A model generated the notes under the pieces. That model was given only the letters and a program-made list of their open reading frames with translations. It ran no database searches and had not been told where the DNA came from. A DNA stretch of 64,000 nucleotides, taken from the NCBI GenBank assembly GCA_945957385.1, contig CAMFKP010000015.1:1-64000 (forward strand), read 5' to 3'. Origin of the DNA: an uncultured Aeromonadaceae bacterium. Lineage in GTDB: Bacteria > Pseudomonadota > Gammaproteobacteria > Enterobacterales > Aeromonadaceae. A program made the position numbers and the translations under genes. This document shows, in pieces, positions 18,292 to 28,282 of this stretch. Position 1 is the stretch's first letter; every line of letters starts with the position of its first letter.

Positions 18292-20556
18292 TTAGTGGTG
18301 AAATGTGTCGTCGCGGAATGTGGCGTGCAGCGGCGCGAGGTAAATCGCGGGATCGAATCCTGACTCCTTGCCGAGCACGGGATGCAGCAGCCGGGTCTCT
18401 TGCTGGGCAGGGGCGTGCCGTTGGCCCAGTAACTGGCGTGTCACTTGGCCAGCCTGAAACAGTTGGCGTACGGCATGGTATTGCTGGCCGAGGTCGGTAC
18501 TGCCAGCCGGCGCAAATACCATGAACGGAATATCAAAGGTCTGCTCTGTTCTGGCATGGGCGGGTAATACCCGAGGCCCGGCATGCATCAGATAGGGTTG
18601 ATGGTCACCGAAGGCAATCAACAGATAACGCAAACCACTGGCATGCAGTCCCTCCAGTAGGGCCTGCAAAGAGGCCATCTCGTCGACGACACCGGTGTAA
18701 TAGGTGTTCAACAGCTGGCGCTCGCTCTCATCCAGACCGGGGCAGGCGGCATCCTGTTCCTGATTGCCATAGCGAGCCTGGTTAAATGGCCCATGCCCTT
18801 GCATCGAAACGGCGTAGATGAATTGCGGTTGGCCTGGCGCGGCTGTGGCTTGTTGCAACACCTTGTTCACCAGCGCGCGATCACTGACATACAGTCCTTT
18901 CTGCTCCAGCGAGGTGAAGCTCTCCTCAAAGTGGGTGTGCTGGTATCCCAAGGCCGGTATCGCGACGTTGCGGCCCCAGAAGTTGGCCTTGAATGGATGG
19001 AAAAAATGCGTCTGGTAGCCGAGTTGATCTGCGGTGTGCGCCAGGCCGGCGGCCCCCTTGCGCAGATAGTTATAGGGCACTATGCCTTGACGCAGCAGGC
19101 CAACCGGCAAGCCGGTATTCATCTCAAATTCGGCGAGGACCGTCATGCCGCCGGTGGTCGGCGAGCGAATCGTGGTGACAAAGGCATCGGTGTTCGCGGG
19201 GGGGTGAATGGCCGGAGCCGGCTTGCAGATCCCTCCTTGCCAGCCCAGCCACATGGCTTCGTACTGCATCACTATCACCAGATCCCAATCTGCGGCCGAG
19301 CCGGTTGTTGGTTCGATGCCGGCAGGCAGATCGGGTGAGGGGACAGGTTCCGGGTAGGTGTAAATCGAGGTGCCAGTCACCAGGCCATTGATCAGGTCAT
19401 ACAGGTAAAGAGAGGGGCCGCGGCGCACCATTTCCCTGTGATAGGTCGACTCACTGTTGAAGTAGTTGATGTTGGGTCCCAGCACCTTGTTACTGGCCTG
19501 GACGGCCAACACGCTGAAGCCGAAAAAGGCGATGAGACCCACACCGATGCGCAGCAGCCAGCCAAACCAGCGCAGTTTCCACAGCATCATGCTGGTTGCG
19601 GCCAGTGCGGCGAGCAACCCAAACAGGTGGTCGCCAACCAGTATCGTCAGCAGGCTCACCAGGTTACTCAGGTCATCTCCTCCCAGCGAGGTGCCGTAAA
19701 TACGGATCTTGGCAAAGTTGGCCAACAAACCGATGGCAAACAGCGAGGTGAAGACCAATCCCATATACAAGTGGCGGCCCAGCAGCACGCAGAGCAGCCA
19801 GCCGAGCAACATCAAGCCCCATGACAGGTAGTAGTGGATATAGCGGTACTCGGCCCAGACGATGAACTCGCTGATGTGAAAACAGAGTGTGGCATTGAGT
19901 AGCAGGAAGCTGAGGTTGCCAAGCAGCAGTATGCCGGTGAGGCGCCATGCCAGGCTCTGGCGTAGCGCGGAGAGCAGCAGACGCTGGCAGGCGCCGCAGA
20001 TCAGCAGGGTTGCCAGCAGGCTTAAACCCATGCGCTGCAGATTAAAATCGCTGCGGGGCAGGGTGACGATCTGGGTAAGCGGCGCCGCCTGGCCTGGTTG
20101 CCGGATTTCTACGGTGAGCTGATATTGCTCAGCCAGTGCCTCGGTTGGGACTCTTATGCTGCCAGTCACGCTGACCGCGCAAGGCTGTTGCTGACGGCAG
20201 TCTGCGGTGAGCCCTTCCGGTGCACCGGGTTGCAGGTCGATATGGCTGGACTCTTTGCCATCCTCATTCAACAACCGAAACACGATATTGGCATTGTCAG
20301 GGAGTGGCGCGATGAAGCGCCAGTTGGAGTCAATCACGGCATAGGTGCCGTGCTCGTCGCTCTTATAGATCAGACCCAGATTTTCCAGCTGGGCGCTGGG
20401 GGTGACCTGCTTGCCATAATGCGGATAAAACAGGGATTCTGGCCTGAAAATAGGCAGCAGCGCAGTTCCGATGAACAGGCAGGCCAGAGCACACAGCAGG
20501 ATCCATTGCCGCTGGCTGGCTGGATGCGCGTCGGGATGACGAAAGCGGTTGGACAT
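18292..20556 (-). CDS. LtaS/MdoB-type membrane sulfatase-fold transferase
   Basis: A 754-residue inner-membrane protein. It has one N-terminal membrane segment, a periplasmic stretch, a block of about six membrane segments, and a C-terminal alkaline-phosphatase/sulfatase-fold domain facing the periplasm. The likely nucleophile threonine lies in PTTGGMTVLAEFEMNTG; GHGPFN and FGDHQPYL supply metal ligands. Relatives transfer phosphoglycerol or phosphoethanolamine to glucans, lipids or teichoic acids; the acceptor here is unknown. The start at 20556 gives MSNRFRHPD; the frame is open to 20664, but the extra residues are arginine- and serine-rich with no family support. Confidence 0.8.
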   Translation of the reverse strand: MSNRFRHPDAHPASQRQWILLCALACLFIGTALLPIFRPESLFYPHYGKQVTPSAQLENLGLIYKSDEHGTYAVIDSNWRFIAPLPDNANIVFRLLNEDGKESSHIDLQPGAPEGLTADCRQQQPCAVSVTGSIRVPTEALAEQYQLTVEIRQPGQAAPLTQIVTLPRSDFNLQRMGLSLLATLLICGACQRLLLSALRQSLAWRLTGILLLGNLSFLLLNATLCFHISEFIVWAEYRYIHYYLSWGLMLLGWLLCVLLGRHLYMGLVFTSLFAIGLLANFAKIRIYGTSLGGDDLSNLVSLLTILVGDHLFGLLAALAATSMMLWKLRWFGWLLRIGVGLIAFFGFSVLAVQASNKVLGPNINYFNSESTYHREMVRRGPSLYLYDLINGLVTGTSIYTYPEPVPSPDLPAGIEPTTGSAADWDLVIVMQYEAMWLGWQGGICKPAPAIHPPANTDAFVTTIRSPTTGGMTVLAEFEMNTGLPVGLLRQGIVPYNYLRKGAAGLAHTADQLGYQTHFFHPFKANFWGRNVAIPALGYQHTHFEESFTSLEQKGLYVSDRALVNKVLQQATAAPGQPQFIYAVSMQGHGPFNQARYGNQEQDAACPGLDESERQLLNTYYTGVVDEMASLQALLEGLHASGLRYLLIAFGDHQPYLMHAGPRVLPAHARTEQTFDIPFMVFAPAGSTDLGQQYHAVRQLFQAGQVTRQLLGQRHAPAQQETRLLHPVLGKESGFDPAIYLAPLHATFRDDTFHH

Positions 20557-20713
20557 ACGGCCGGATCTCGAGCTGGAAAGTAAGCGCCGGCGGTTGGAAA
20601 GGGGGGGAGCCACCGAGCGACTTGTTAATAGCCGATGGTGGCGTAATGCGCAGCAAGCTGTCAATTATGCCATTGAGAGTTTGCTGCGCAGGCAACAGAA
20701 GCGGACTTCGCCG

Positions 20714-21871
20714 TCAGCTGACGGTGCCCTGGCGGAGGCTGAGTCGGTAGTACTCGCTGGCTTTTTCGAACAGCCGTTGTTGTTCCATCAGGCGGGCCAG
20801 TGCCTGATAGGCGCGTGCATCGGGTTGCATCGCGATTGCCTGTTCGAAGCACTGTTGAGCCTGAGGATAATCGCGCTGCAACAGCAACAACCAGCCGGTT
20901 GCCAATGCCAGTGCCGCACTACTGCCTGCCGGGTGACGCTGTAACGCGGCCAACAGGGCGGGCTGCGGTTGCGTAAAACCGGGGATCACCTCCAGCAGCG
21001 GGATTGCGGCCGACTTGCGCAGGCCATCGACCAGCGCTTCGGCTGCGGCGGCTTCTGCTTGGAGTTGCAGCAATTGTCGCGCGTATTCGGCCAGTAGCTC
21101 AGGGCGTTGACGCCAGTTTTTCGGCAGTTGCTGCCAGCGCTGGTGCAGCGCAGCCTGATCGTGAGCCGCCGCACGGATGACCTGGGTATAGAGTGGCAGA
21201 TTGCGTGCGAGCGTTTCGTCGTTCGGGTCGGGGAGTTGGGGTAACAGTGTCTCCAGCGCCGTCGCCGAACCACTGGCCAGCGTCGATTCGGCAAGCAACT
21301 TGCCAAGTCCGTCATGCTTGGGATAGACGGCACGCAAGGCCTCGAGTGTGGCGGTGGCGGCTGCTTTCTCGCCATGGCGCAGTTGCAGGCGTGCCTTGAG
21401 CATACCGGCGGCGAGTTCAGCCTCCGGATAGTCGTTGACCAACTGCTGCAGGTAGGCATCGCGGCGCTCTGTTGCCCCTTGGGCATTCGCCGCCTCTGCC
21501 GCAGCCAGCAGCGATTCCAGTGTGTTATCACTGCGCCGTGCGCTGCTCTGGAACAGTTTCTCGGCGCGGGCCCAGTCGCCCTCGGCCAGTGCCAGTAGAC
21601 CGTTGTGCTGCTGGATCCGGGCCTTTTGGTGTTGGCGGCTGGTAAACCAGCGACGAGTGGCGCTGCGCAAGCCAAACAGACGGCCAAGAATGGCCTCCAG
21701 CACCAGCAGGGCCGCATACAACATCAGCGCCAGCAGGCAGGCGCTGATCACGGTCATCTCTATGGTGTAGGAGCCGATAGCAATCAGCACATATCCTTTA
21801 TTTCCCGCCAACAATGGCCCGGTAATCAGGGCGCCCGCGGCAACCAGCAACAGCAGTACAAAGCGCATCAT
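20714..21871 (-). CDS. hemY: HemY protein (TPR membrane protein)
   Basis: A 385-residue inner-membrane protein with two N-terminal membrane segments (about 3-22 and 38-62) and a TPR-like helical domain. The pattern GNKGYVLIAIGSYTIEMT is the HemY_N signature. It is the last gene of hemCDXY. Its role in late heme synthesis is not well defined, and it is not the protoporphyrinogen oxidase also called HemY in Gram-positives. It starts 10 bp after hemX. Confidence 0.92.
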   Translation of the reverse strand: MMRFVLLLLVAAGALITGPLLAGNKGYVLIAIGSYTIEMTVISACLLALMLYAALLVLEAILGRLFGLRSATRRWFTSRQHQKARIQQHNGLLALAEGDWARAEKLFQSSARRSDNTLESLLAAAEAANAQGATERRDAYLQQLVNDYPEAELAAGMLKARLQLRHGEKAAATATLEALRAVYPKHDGLGKLLAESTLASGSATALETLLPQLPDPNDETLARNLPLYTQVIRAAAHDQAALHQRWQQLPKNWRQRPELLAEYARQLLQLQAEAAAAEALVDGLRKSAAIPLLEVIPGFTQPQPALLAALQRHPAGSSAALALATGWLLLLQRDYPQAQQCFEQAIAMQPDARAYQALARLMEQQRLFEKASEYYRLSLRQGTVS

Positions 21872-21881
21872 GGTCAGCTCC

Positions 21882-22964
21882 TCATTCTGCCGTCAGGTGT
21901 TGCAGACGCTGACGCACCAGATCTTCGAGCTGAGACTGGCTCTGGAACTGTTTCGGCAACTCGATACTGACGGATTGTTCCAGCAGGCGGGCGATTTCGC
22001 TGTGCATGTACTGGGTGGTGGCGTCATTGGGATCGAAATATTGTTCGATCCACTTGTCGGCCTTGGTCAGGTTGTCCTCATACACCGCTTGCTGTTCGCG
22101 ATAGATGGCCAATTGGGCCTGCAGGAAACGGGTCTTGAGGTTTTCCTTCAAATACCACTCCTGTTGTGGTGACAGCAGGGCCTCGACATTGCCATCACGC
22201 CGCCGGACGGTGATAAAACTATCGGTGAAGGCGTGCCAGCTCTTGCCCAGATTGCTGCGCCAGTCAGTCAGGCTGTCACTGGGAGCCGATTCCGGCTCTG
22301 TCGCGGTGGGTGGGTTGGCATTCAGACCCAGCAAGGTCAGCTGATCGACATTATCGACCAGCGCCCCGAGACGTAAGACCAGCCCCTCGCTATCCAGTTG
22401 AGGCAACTCCTTGAGGCCGGCGATGTCCTTGGCCAGTGCCTGCCGCAGCGGCAGCAGGCTGGGATCGTTCAGCTCTCGCAGCCGGTTGTCGGCTTCGCTC
22501 AGCAGCATCTGTGCCGCGGTCGCATCATGTTCCAGCCACAGCTTGCGTCCCGCCATGCGCACCAGGTAGTCCGCTTCGGCCAGCAGCCAGTCGTTAGGGC
22601 GGCGACTTTGCAACTGCAGCAGCTGTTTTTCCAGCTGGTTTTGTTTGTCAGCCAGCTGCTGTTGGCCACTGCCAAGGTTGAGGATCTGCTGCTGACGCTG
22701 ATGGTCGTTTTCCTGCAACGCCGGCTGTTGCTCCTGCAGCGCGGCCAGTCGCAACTCAAGCTGGTGGATCAGCTCGCGTTGCTGTTGCTGACGAACGTTG
22801 TCATAGACATAGGCTCCGGCGCAGGCTGCGATGAGCAGCACGATGGCGATCCCGGCCAGCCACTGACGAGGGGCGCGCGATGCGGTCGGTGCCGGGCGCG
22901 CGAGCGGCTCCGTAGTGGTCACGACGGTTGCAGGCATGCTCGGGGTGGATTCTTGTTCTGTCAT
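21882..22964 (-). CDS. hemX: HemX-like membrane protein
   Basis: A 361-residue protein with a short cytoplasmic N-terminus, one membrane segment (about 37-58) and a coiled-coil, glutamine-rich region (about 60-130), followed by a helical domain. It matches the HemX family annotated as putative uroporphyrinogen-III C-methyltransferase, but no methyltransferase motif is visible. The start MTEQES at 22964 follows GAGGAA and matches E. coli HemX; an ATG five codons earlier lies within that ribosome-binding site and is rejected. Confidence 0.92.
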   Translation of the reverse strand: MTEQESTPSMPATVVTTTEPLARPAPTASRAPRQWLAGIAIVLLIAACAGAYVYDNVRQQQQRELIHQLELRLAALQEQQPALQENDHQRQQQILNLGSGQQQLADKQNQLEKQLLQLQSRRPNDWLLAEADYLVRMAGRKLWLEHDATAAQMLLSEADNRLRELNDPSLLPLRQALAKDIAGLKELPQLDSEGLVLRLGALVDNVDQLTLLGLNANPPTATEPESAPSDSLTDWRSNLGKSWHAFTDSFITVRRRDGNVEALLSPQQEWYLKENLKTRFLQAQLAIYREQQAVYEDNLTKADKWIEQYFDPNDATTQYMHSEIARLLEQSVSIELPKQFQSQSQLEDLVRQRLQHLTAE

Positions 22965-22968
22965 CCGG

Positions 22969-23697
22969 TTATTCCTCATGGCCTAAAGCCTGACAAAAGG
23001 CAGAGTGAGAGGCGCCGTCAGCGATGATCGGAGCCGGTAAGCCGGCCGCCAGCACCAATTCGGCGACCCGTTGGCTGGGGACGATAAAACGCAGCTGTTG
23101 CCACCATGGCCGGGCCTCATCGGGAAGCAACGACAGCAAATGGCGCAGCAGCTCTCCGCTGGAGATGATAACACTGTCTACTCCCTGTGTGCGCCAGAGC
23201 GTATAGGCGTGGTCTCCATCCAGTGGCAGCCAGCGGCGTTGGTAGCATTCGCAATAGTTGACGATCGCGCCGCGGGCTTGCAACTGTTCGGCCAGCCACT
23301 CGCGACCACCATCACCACGCAAAATCAGGATGTTTTGCCCGGTAATATGCTGCATCTCGGGCAGTGCTAGAATCCCTTCGCTGCGGGCATCTTGTGGAAA
23401 ACGCGCCTGGCGGCCAGCCTGTAACCAGGCGTCTGCGGTAGCCTGGCCAACGGCAAAGGTCGGCGTATCTGGCCAGGCACGCTGCGCACTCTGCAACCAG
23501 AGGTGCGCCTGTTCGACGGCGGCCGCCGAGACCGCGATCAACCAGGGATTGGGGGCCAGTTGCGTTGCCAGGTTCGTCAGACCTCGCCCCGCGATGATCT
23601 CCAGTAGCGGTATTACCACCGGACTGTGTCCGGCTTGCCGCAGCTGGCTGGCTAATGCGTCTGCCTGGGGTTGCGGACGAACGATCAGCGGCCTCAC
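22969..23697 (-). CDS. hemD: Uroporphyrinogen-III synthase
   Basis: A 242-residue cytoplasmic enzyme that closes hydroxymethylbilane with inversion of ring D. The family is poorly conserved in sequence; recognition rests on the N-terminal [19 protein letters not shown], the central [11 protein letters not shown] and its position directly after hemC. Its ATG overlaps the hemC stop by 4 bp and it ends 5 bp before hemX. Confidence 0.93.
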   Translation of the reverse strand: MRPLIVRPQPQADALASQLRQAGHSPVVIPLLEIIAGRGLTNLATQLAPNPWLIAVSAAAVEQAHLWLQSAQRAWPDTPTFAVGQATADAWLQAGRQARFPQDARSEGILALPEMQHITGQNILILRGDGGREWLAEQLQARGAIVNYCECYQRRWLPLDGDHAYTLWRTQGVDSVIISSGELLRHLLSLLPDEARPWWQQLRFIVPSQRVAELVLAAGLPAPIIADGASHSAFCQALGHEE

Positions 23698-24620
23698 GCG
23701 CTATACACCTCACGCAGTATCTTGTCGGCCCCCATGGCCAACAGCTGCTCGGCTACTGATTGCCCGAGTTGTTCCGCCGTTGCCGCCGGGCCCCGTCGTT
23801 CGGCACGCAATATCTGCTGGCCGTCAGGTGAACCGACGAGACCTCGTAGCCACACTTCATCACCGTGCAACTCGGCATAGGCACCGATAGGCACCTGACA
23901 CCCGCCCTGCAGTGCCCGGTTCATCGCGCGCTCGGCACGAACGCAGAGTGCGGTAGCGGGGTGAGCCAAGGGCGCGAGCAGCGCCAGCAATTCGGCATCA
24001 TCCGGCCGACATTCGATCCCGAGCGCGCCCTGACCATTGGCCGGCAGGCTGGTCTCGGCAGGGAGTAGCTGGCGAATCCGCGATTGCAGTTCCAGGCGCT
24101 TGAGGCCGGCGGCGGCCAGGATGATGGCGTCGTATTCGCCGGCATCGAGTTTGGCGAGGCGGCTATTGACGTTGCCGCGCAGTTCACCGATCTGCAGGTC
24201 AGGCCGCAACGCACGCAGCTGGCATTGACGCCGCAGGCTGGACGTCCCGACGCGACTGCCTGCTGGCAGGGCCTGCAATGAGGCGAACTGGTTGCTGACA
24301 AAGGCATCTCGCGGGTCGTCTCGTTCGCAAATCAGGCACAGGTCGAGCCCGGCGGGAAACGCGACCGGAACATCTTTCATCGAGTGCACGGCGATGTCGG
24401 CGTGGCCGTCGAGGATCGCCTGCTCCAGCTCTTTGACGAACAATCCTTTGCCGCCCACTTTTGACAGCGGGCTGTCGAGAATATGATCCCCGCGAGTGCT
24501 CATCGGCAACAGCTCGACAACCAGTTGGGGGTGCAGGGCCTCAAGACGGGCCTTGATGTGATTGGCTTGCCAGAGGGCGAGGGGGCTCTTGCGCGTAGCT
24601 ATGCGAATCCGGGATCTCAT
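23694..24620 (-). CDS. hemC: Hydroxymethylbilane synthase (porphobilinogen deaminase)
   Basis: A 308-residue enzyme that polymerises four porphobilinogens. [15 protein letters not shown] at the N-terminus, HSMKDVP and the dipyrromethane-binding cysteine C241 in [12 protein letters not shown] are clear. It is the first gene of hemCDXY and divergent from cyaA, as in enterobacteria. Only about 250 bp separate the two coding regions. Confidence 0.97.
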   Translation of the reverse strand: MRSRIRIATRKSPLALWQANHIKARLEALHPQLVVELLPMSTRGDHILDSPLSKVGGKGLFVKELEQAILDGHADIAVHSMKDVPVAFPAGLDLCLICERDDPRDAFVSNQFASLQALPAGSRVGTSSLRRQCQLRALRPDLQIGELRGNVNSRLAKLDAGEYDAIILAAAGLKRLELQSRIRQLLPAETSLPANGQGALGIECRPDDAELLALLAPLAHPATALCVRAERAMNRALQGGCQVPIGAYAELHGDEVWLRGLVGSPDGQQILRAERRGPAATAEQLGQSVAEQLLAMGADKILREVYSA

Positions 24621-24777
24621 GGGCGACAGGGTTACGAGTCAATGATAACCGGATATTAACACTCTTCAGGAGTAGCTGCATGACCCGCCGGCGGGTTCCC
24701 TCGGCGAGACCGGCGCTGCTTAAAAATTCAGTGAATCGATTAATCAATAAGCGTGATGAGCCCTGGCCGAGAAAGGG

Positions 24778-24813
24778 TTTACCCGCCTGTTACCTGTTGT
24801 TACCATGCTCACA
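24778..24813 (+). promoter_or_regulatory. Candidate cyaA promoter with overlapping CRP site
   Basis: TGTTA-N6-TCACA at 24798-24813 matches the CRP consensus TGTGA-N6-TCACA at nine of ten positions. A possible promoter, TTTACC (24778-24783) with 17-bp spacing to TACCAT (24801-24806), has a -10 element lying inside the CRP site. That would give CRP-cAMP repression of cyaA, as known for E. coli. The assignment is by eye. Confidence 0.55.
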
Positions 24814-24866
24814 CTTTTGCCCGAAATCAGTGCGGGCATTTCACTCAGGATGTGAAGGTCAGGCGG

Positions 24867-27371
24867 TTGGCACATGAATTTGCATCGCTCATAGCACGCT
24901 ATGATGCGATCAACCAGACCAGAACCGAGCGTGCATTGGAAGCGATGAGTCAGCATGGCCAGCAGCTGTTTGAGCTGTTACCGGTCCTGTTCCATTTCAA
25001 CCATCCGCTCCTGCCAGGTTATGTCTCCGGAGAAGTTCCGCACGGCATTGCCTGCTTTGCCCTGTCTGAAAGTCAGCGCGATTTTATTGACGACATCTGC
25101 ATGGCAACCAATTGCCATGGCGGCATCGTCGCTCATGAACAATCGATTCTCGGTCTCTATTGCATGGGAAGCACCTCCTCGATTGGCCAGTGCTGTCGCT
25201 CCGATCTCGATATCTGGGTCTGTCACTCCCACCATCTGCCAGCCGATCGGCTCGAGCTGCTGGAGCACAAGTGCCTGTTGATCTCCAAGCTGGCCGAGAA
25301 CCGTGGTGTCGAACTCAACTTCTTCCTGATCCCGGATAACAAGTTCCGTCTGGATAATCATGCCGAGCTGGGTGGTGATAACTGTGGCAGCGCCCAACAC
25401 CTGCTGCTACTGGACGAGTTTTACCGCAGTGCGTTGCAGATCGCCGGACAACGCCTGCTGTGGCCCATCATTCCAGCGGAGTGGGAAGACAACTATGATG
25501 CCCACGTCGAGGCGCTGTTTGCCGACGGCACGCTGCAGCGTGACGCCTGGCTGGATTTAGGGTCATTGCAGCGCATTCCGGCGGAAGAGTATTTCGGTTC
25601 CGCGCTGTGGTTGCTGTACAAGGGGCTCGATTCCCCCTACAAGGCGGTGTTGAAGATTCTGCTGATGGAGGCTTATTCGGCTGAATTTCCGCATACCCGG
25701 CTGTTATCGACGACGACCCGCGACTGGTTCCAGCAGCATGAGGAGTACAGCCTGCAGCTGGACACCTACTACCTGATGCTGGATAAGGTGACGCACTACC
25801 TGACGACACAAGGGGATGTGAAACGCCTCGATCTGGCGCGGCGCTGCTTCTATCTCAAGGTATGTGATGACCTCAGTCGTGCCGAGGCTCCGCGTCACGG
25901 ACAATGGCGGCGGGATGTCATCTCGTCGCTGGTGCATGACTGGGGCTGGGATGCGGCGACGCTGCACCATCTGGATAATCGCAACCACTGGAAGGTGGCC
26001 GACGTCAAACTCGCGTACAGCGAGCTGCTTGAGGCGCTGATGCAGAGCTACAGCCAGCTGATTCAGTTTGCTCGTCGCAACAACATCAGTGAATCGATCA
26101 ATCCGGAAGATATCGGCATCCTGTCGCGCAAGTTGTATGCCGCGTTTGAGGCATTGCCTGGCAAGGTGCAACGCATCAACCTGAAGATTGCTCCCGATCT
26201 GCATGAAGCCAACCTCAGCGTGATTCAGGTGCCGCCGGGACGCATTAACCGGGCCGGCTGGTATCTGTATAACCGCTCCTTGCGCCCGGCCGATATCCTG
26301 GGACAGGCGCCGTTAGAGTACAACGGTTATCTCAGCAAGCTGATTGCCTGGGCCTATTTCAACGGCCTGTTGACCCATGACAGCGCGCTGCATCTGCGCG
26401 CCATGGGGGCCGATCTCGATCTGGACGTGCTGAGCCAGTTCTCGCACGATTTGGCGGCGACCTTCCCGGTGCGCTTTGCGCCCGCCAGTAATCTGGCACT
26501 GAGCCGGCCGTGCGAGATCCGCCACCTCGGCATCTTCCTCAATCTCGAGCTGGACCCGACCTCACACTGGGACGATCGTGAACTGGAATTTGATGCCGAC
26601 AATGCAGACGTGCTGACATTTGGTCAGCGTCAGGAGTGCCTGGTCGGCACCGTCGATCTGGTCTACCGCAACTCATGGAATGAGATCCGGACGCTGCACT
26701 TTACTGGCCCCGATGCGGTGGTAGAGGCGTTGTCGACGATTCTCGGCAAGATGCACCAGGATGCGATGGCGCCGGAGGCGGTGGATGTGTTCTGTTACAG
26801 CCGTCACTTCCGTGGGCTGATCCGCAAACAGTTTCATCAGCTGATTCTGGAGTGTATCGACCTGCGTCTGGCCCGTGACAAGCAGCGGCTGGTGCGCATG
26901 CTGACGGTTGGAACTGATCGCTATGCGCTGTTTCTGGAGCGGCGCGGGGTAGCGGTCAAGAAGCTGGAGAGTGCCATCGATTTTTATCGCCAGGTCTCCA
27001 GTAACAAGCTGGAGCGGCAGCCACTGGAAGAGGGCGAGGCCCAGCAGCGGGTGCCATCTGTCGTCGATGCCTACGCCAGTGATGGTCTGATCCAGTTTTT
27101 CTTTGAAGAGGCCCGTCACGACAGTGGCTTCAATGTGTATGTGTTAGACGAACATAATCACATCGAAATCTACCGTGACTATTCCGGCAGCAAGGATGAT
27201 CTGGTGCAGAGCGTCAACCGCTACTACACCCTGACTCACGAGCGCTTCAATCACGACAGCCAGTTCATCAACTTCAACCTGCCGCAGTTCTATGAGCTGG
27301 TCTGGCGCGATGGCGAGCAGCAGGTCGAACCCTACCGCTCACCGCAGCGCGAACTGAACCGCGATCTCTAG
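24867..27371 (+). CDS. cyaA: Class I adenylate cyclase
   Basis: An 834-residue enzyme making cAMP for CRP, with the catalytic N-terminal half holding [20 protein letters not shown] and the regulatory C-terminal half ending in [12 protein letters not shown]. The start chosen is TTG 24867, eight bases after GAAGG at 24854-24858, giving an N-terminus aligned with E. coli CyaA, which also begins with TTG. The frame is open to ATG 24753, but that would place the candidate CRP site inside the gene and adds residues without family support. E. coli CyaA has 848 residues. Confidence 0.94.
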   Translation: MAHEFASLIARYDAINQTRTERALEAMSQHGQQLFELLPVLFHFNHPLLPGYVSGEVPHGIACFALSESQRDFIDDICMATNCHGGIVAHEQSILGLYCMGSTSSIGQCCRSDLDIWVCHSHHLPADRLELLEHKCLLISKLAENRGVELNFFLIPDNKFRLDNHAELGGDNCGSAQHLLLLDEFYRSALQIAGQRLLWPIIPAEWEDNYDAHVEALFADGTLQRDAWLDLGSLQRIPAEEYFGSALWLLYKGLDSPYKAVLKILLMEAYSAEFPHTRLLSTTTRDWFQQHEEYSLQLDTYYLMLDKVTHYLTTQGDVKRLDLARRCFYLKVCDDLSRAEAPRHGQWRRDVISSLVHDWGWDAATLHHLDNRNHWKVADVKLAYSELLEALMQSYSQLIQFARRNNISESINPEDIGILSRKLYAAFEALPGKVQRINLKIAPDLHEANLSVIQVPPGRINRAGWYLYNRSLRPADILGQAPLEYNGYLSKLIAWAYFNGLLTHDSALHLRAMGADLDLDVLSQFSHDLAATFPVRFAPASNLALSRPCEIRHLGIFLNLELDPTSHWDDRELEFDADNADVLTFGQRQECLVGTVDLVYRNSWNEIRTLHFTGPDAVVEALSTILGKMHQDAMAPEAVDVFCYSRHFRGLIRKQFHQLILECIDLRLARDKQRLVRMLTVGTDRYALFLERRGVAVKKLESAIDFYRQVSSNKLERQPLEEGEAQQRVPSVVDAYASDGLIQFFFEEARHDSGFNVYVLDEHNHIEIYRDYSGSKDDLVQSVNRYYTLTHERFNHDSQFINFNLPQFYELVWRDGEQQVEPYRSPQRELNRDL

Positions 27372-27373
27372 CC

Positions 27374-27661
27374 CTACTTGGCCGTGGCGCGATCCACATG
27401 CCCCAGGTCGCGCTCAGGGTCGATGACATCACGCACCCGCTGTTTCAACTCCTTGATCTCCGGAAAGCCGCCGTCACGTTTGCGCTCCCACAGCGTCTCA
27501 CCGTCGACCAGAATCTCGAAGTGGCCACCGGTGTCCGGATGCAGGTTGACCGAGCCCAGCTCCTCACTGAACGTCGTCAGCAGCTCTTGTGCCATCCAGG
27601 CGGAGCGCAGCAGCCAGTTGCACTGCCGGCAGTAGTAGATGTCGATCACGGGTTTGGGCAT
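27374..27661 (-). CDS. SelT/SelW/SelH (Rdx) family thioredoxin-like protein
   Basis: A 95-residue protein starting MPKPVIDIYYCRQCNWLLR, with the CxxC redox motif (C11, C14) of the Rdx family in Cys form rather than selenocysteine. GGHFEILVDGETLWERKRDGGFP is the family's conserved second half. It probably takes part in thiol redox, but substrates are unknown. AGGAGG sits five bases before ATG 27661; an upstream ATG at 27679 is less likely. It follows cyaY by 14 bp and ends 2 bp from the end of convergent cyaA. Confidence 0.88.
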   Translation of the reverse strand: MPKPVIDIYYCRQCNWLLRSAWMAQELLTTFSEELGSVNLHPDTGGHFEILVDGETLWERKRDGGFPEIKELKQRVRDVIDPERDLGHVDRATAK

Positions 27662-27675
27662 GGCCGCCTCCTGGC

Positions 27676-27990
27676 TCACATCAGCTCCACATCTTCTTCC
27701 GCTTGCGTGGTGCAGGCGGCAGAGAGCAGGGCCATCAGCTCATGGCCTTCGCGGTTGTCGATCCACTGGCCGTCCTTGTAGTCAAAGTGAAAGCCGTTGG
27801 CCCGGGTAGCGACCCAAATCTGGCATAACGGGGGCTGCTTGTTGATGATGATCTTGCTGCGGTTCTCGAAGGTCAGCGTCAATATGCCGCCTGAGCTGTC
27901 ACAATCGATATCGACACCGCATGCCTCGATGGCATCTTCAATCTTCTGGAATCGGGCATCCGCCAACACGTGGAACTCGCTCTCTTTCAT
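27676..27990 (-). CDS. cyaY: Frataxin-like iron donor CyaY
   Basis: A 104-residue acidic protein with the frataxin fold, binding iron and modulating IscS in Fe-S cluster assembly. The acidic first helix (EIEDAIEACGVDIDCD region), ILTLTFENRSKIIINKQ and the PLCQIWVAT strand are typical. It is divergent from lptM, as in enterobacteria. The SelW-like gene downstream is probably co-transcribed. Confidence 0.95.
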   Translation of the reverse strand: MKESEFHVLADARFQKIEDAIEACGVDIDCDSSGGILTLTFENRSKIIINKQPPLCQIWVATRANGFHFDYKDGQWIDNREGHELMALLSAACTTQAEEDVELM

Positions 27991-28062
27991 CTGTTCCGGT
28001 CCTATTGCATTTAAGAAGATGAGTGCGATTATAGAGGGCCAATTTGCTTTTTAAACCAGACC

Positions 28063-28239
28063 ATGAAGAAACCGACGCGCGTCTGGACTGCCCTGAGTCT
28101 GCTGCTGCTGAGCCAACTGGCGGCCTGCGGTCTGAAGGGACCTCTAGTCCTGCCCAAAGAACAGCCTGCCGCGAGTGCCAAGAGCCCGGCGGAGCAGCCT
28201 GCGCCGAAGACGGATACTCCGGCGGCTTCTCAGCCCTGA
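28063..28239 (+). CDS. lptM: LPS assembly-associated lipoprotein LptM (YifL)
   Basis: A 58-residue lipoprotein with a signal peptide, lipobox LAAC and the mature start CGLKGPL that defines the LptM/YifL family. The C-terminus is rich in Pro, Ala and Lys. LptM helps oxidative maturation of the LptD translocon. It lies between cyaY and lysA-dapF, the conserved position, and starts the lptM-lysA-dapF-DUF484-xerC run. Confidence 0.93.
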   Translation: MKKPTRVWTALSLLLLSQLAACGLKGPLVLPKEQPAASAKSPAEQPAPKTDTPAASQP

Positions 28240-28282
28240 TGGCGGGAGCTGACAGTCACACGATTAAGGAAGACGAGGATCA

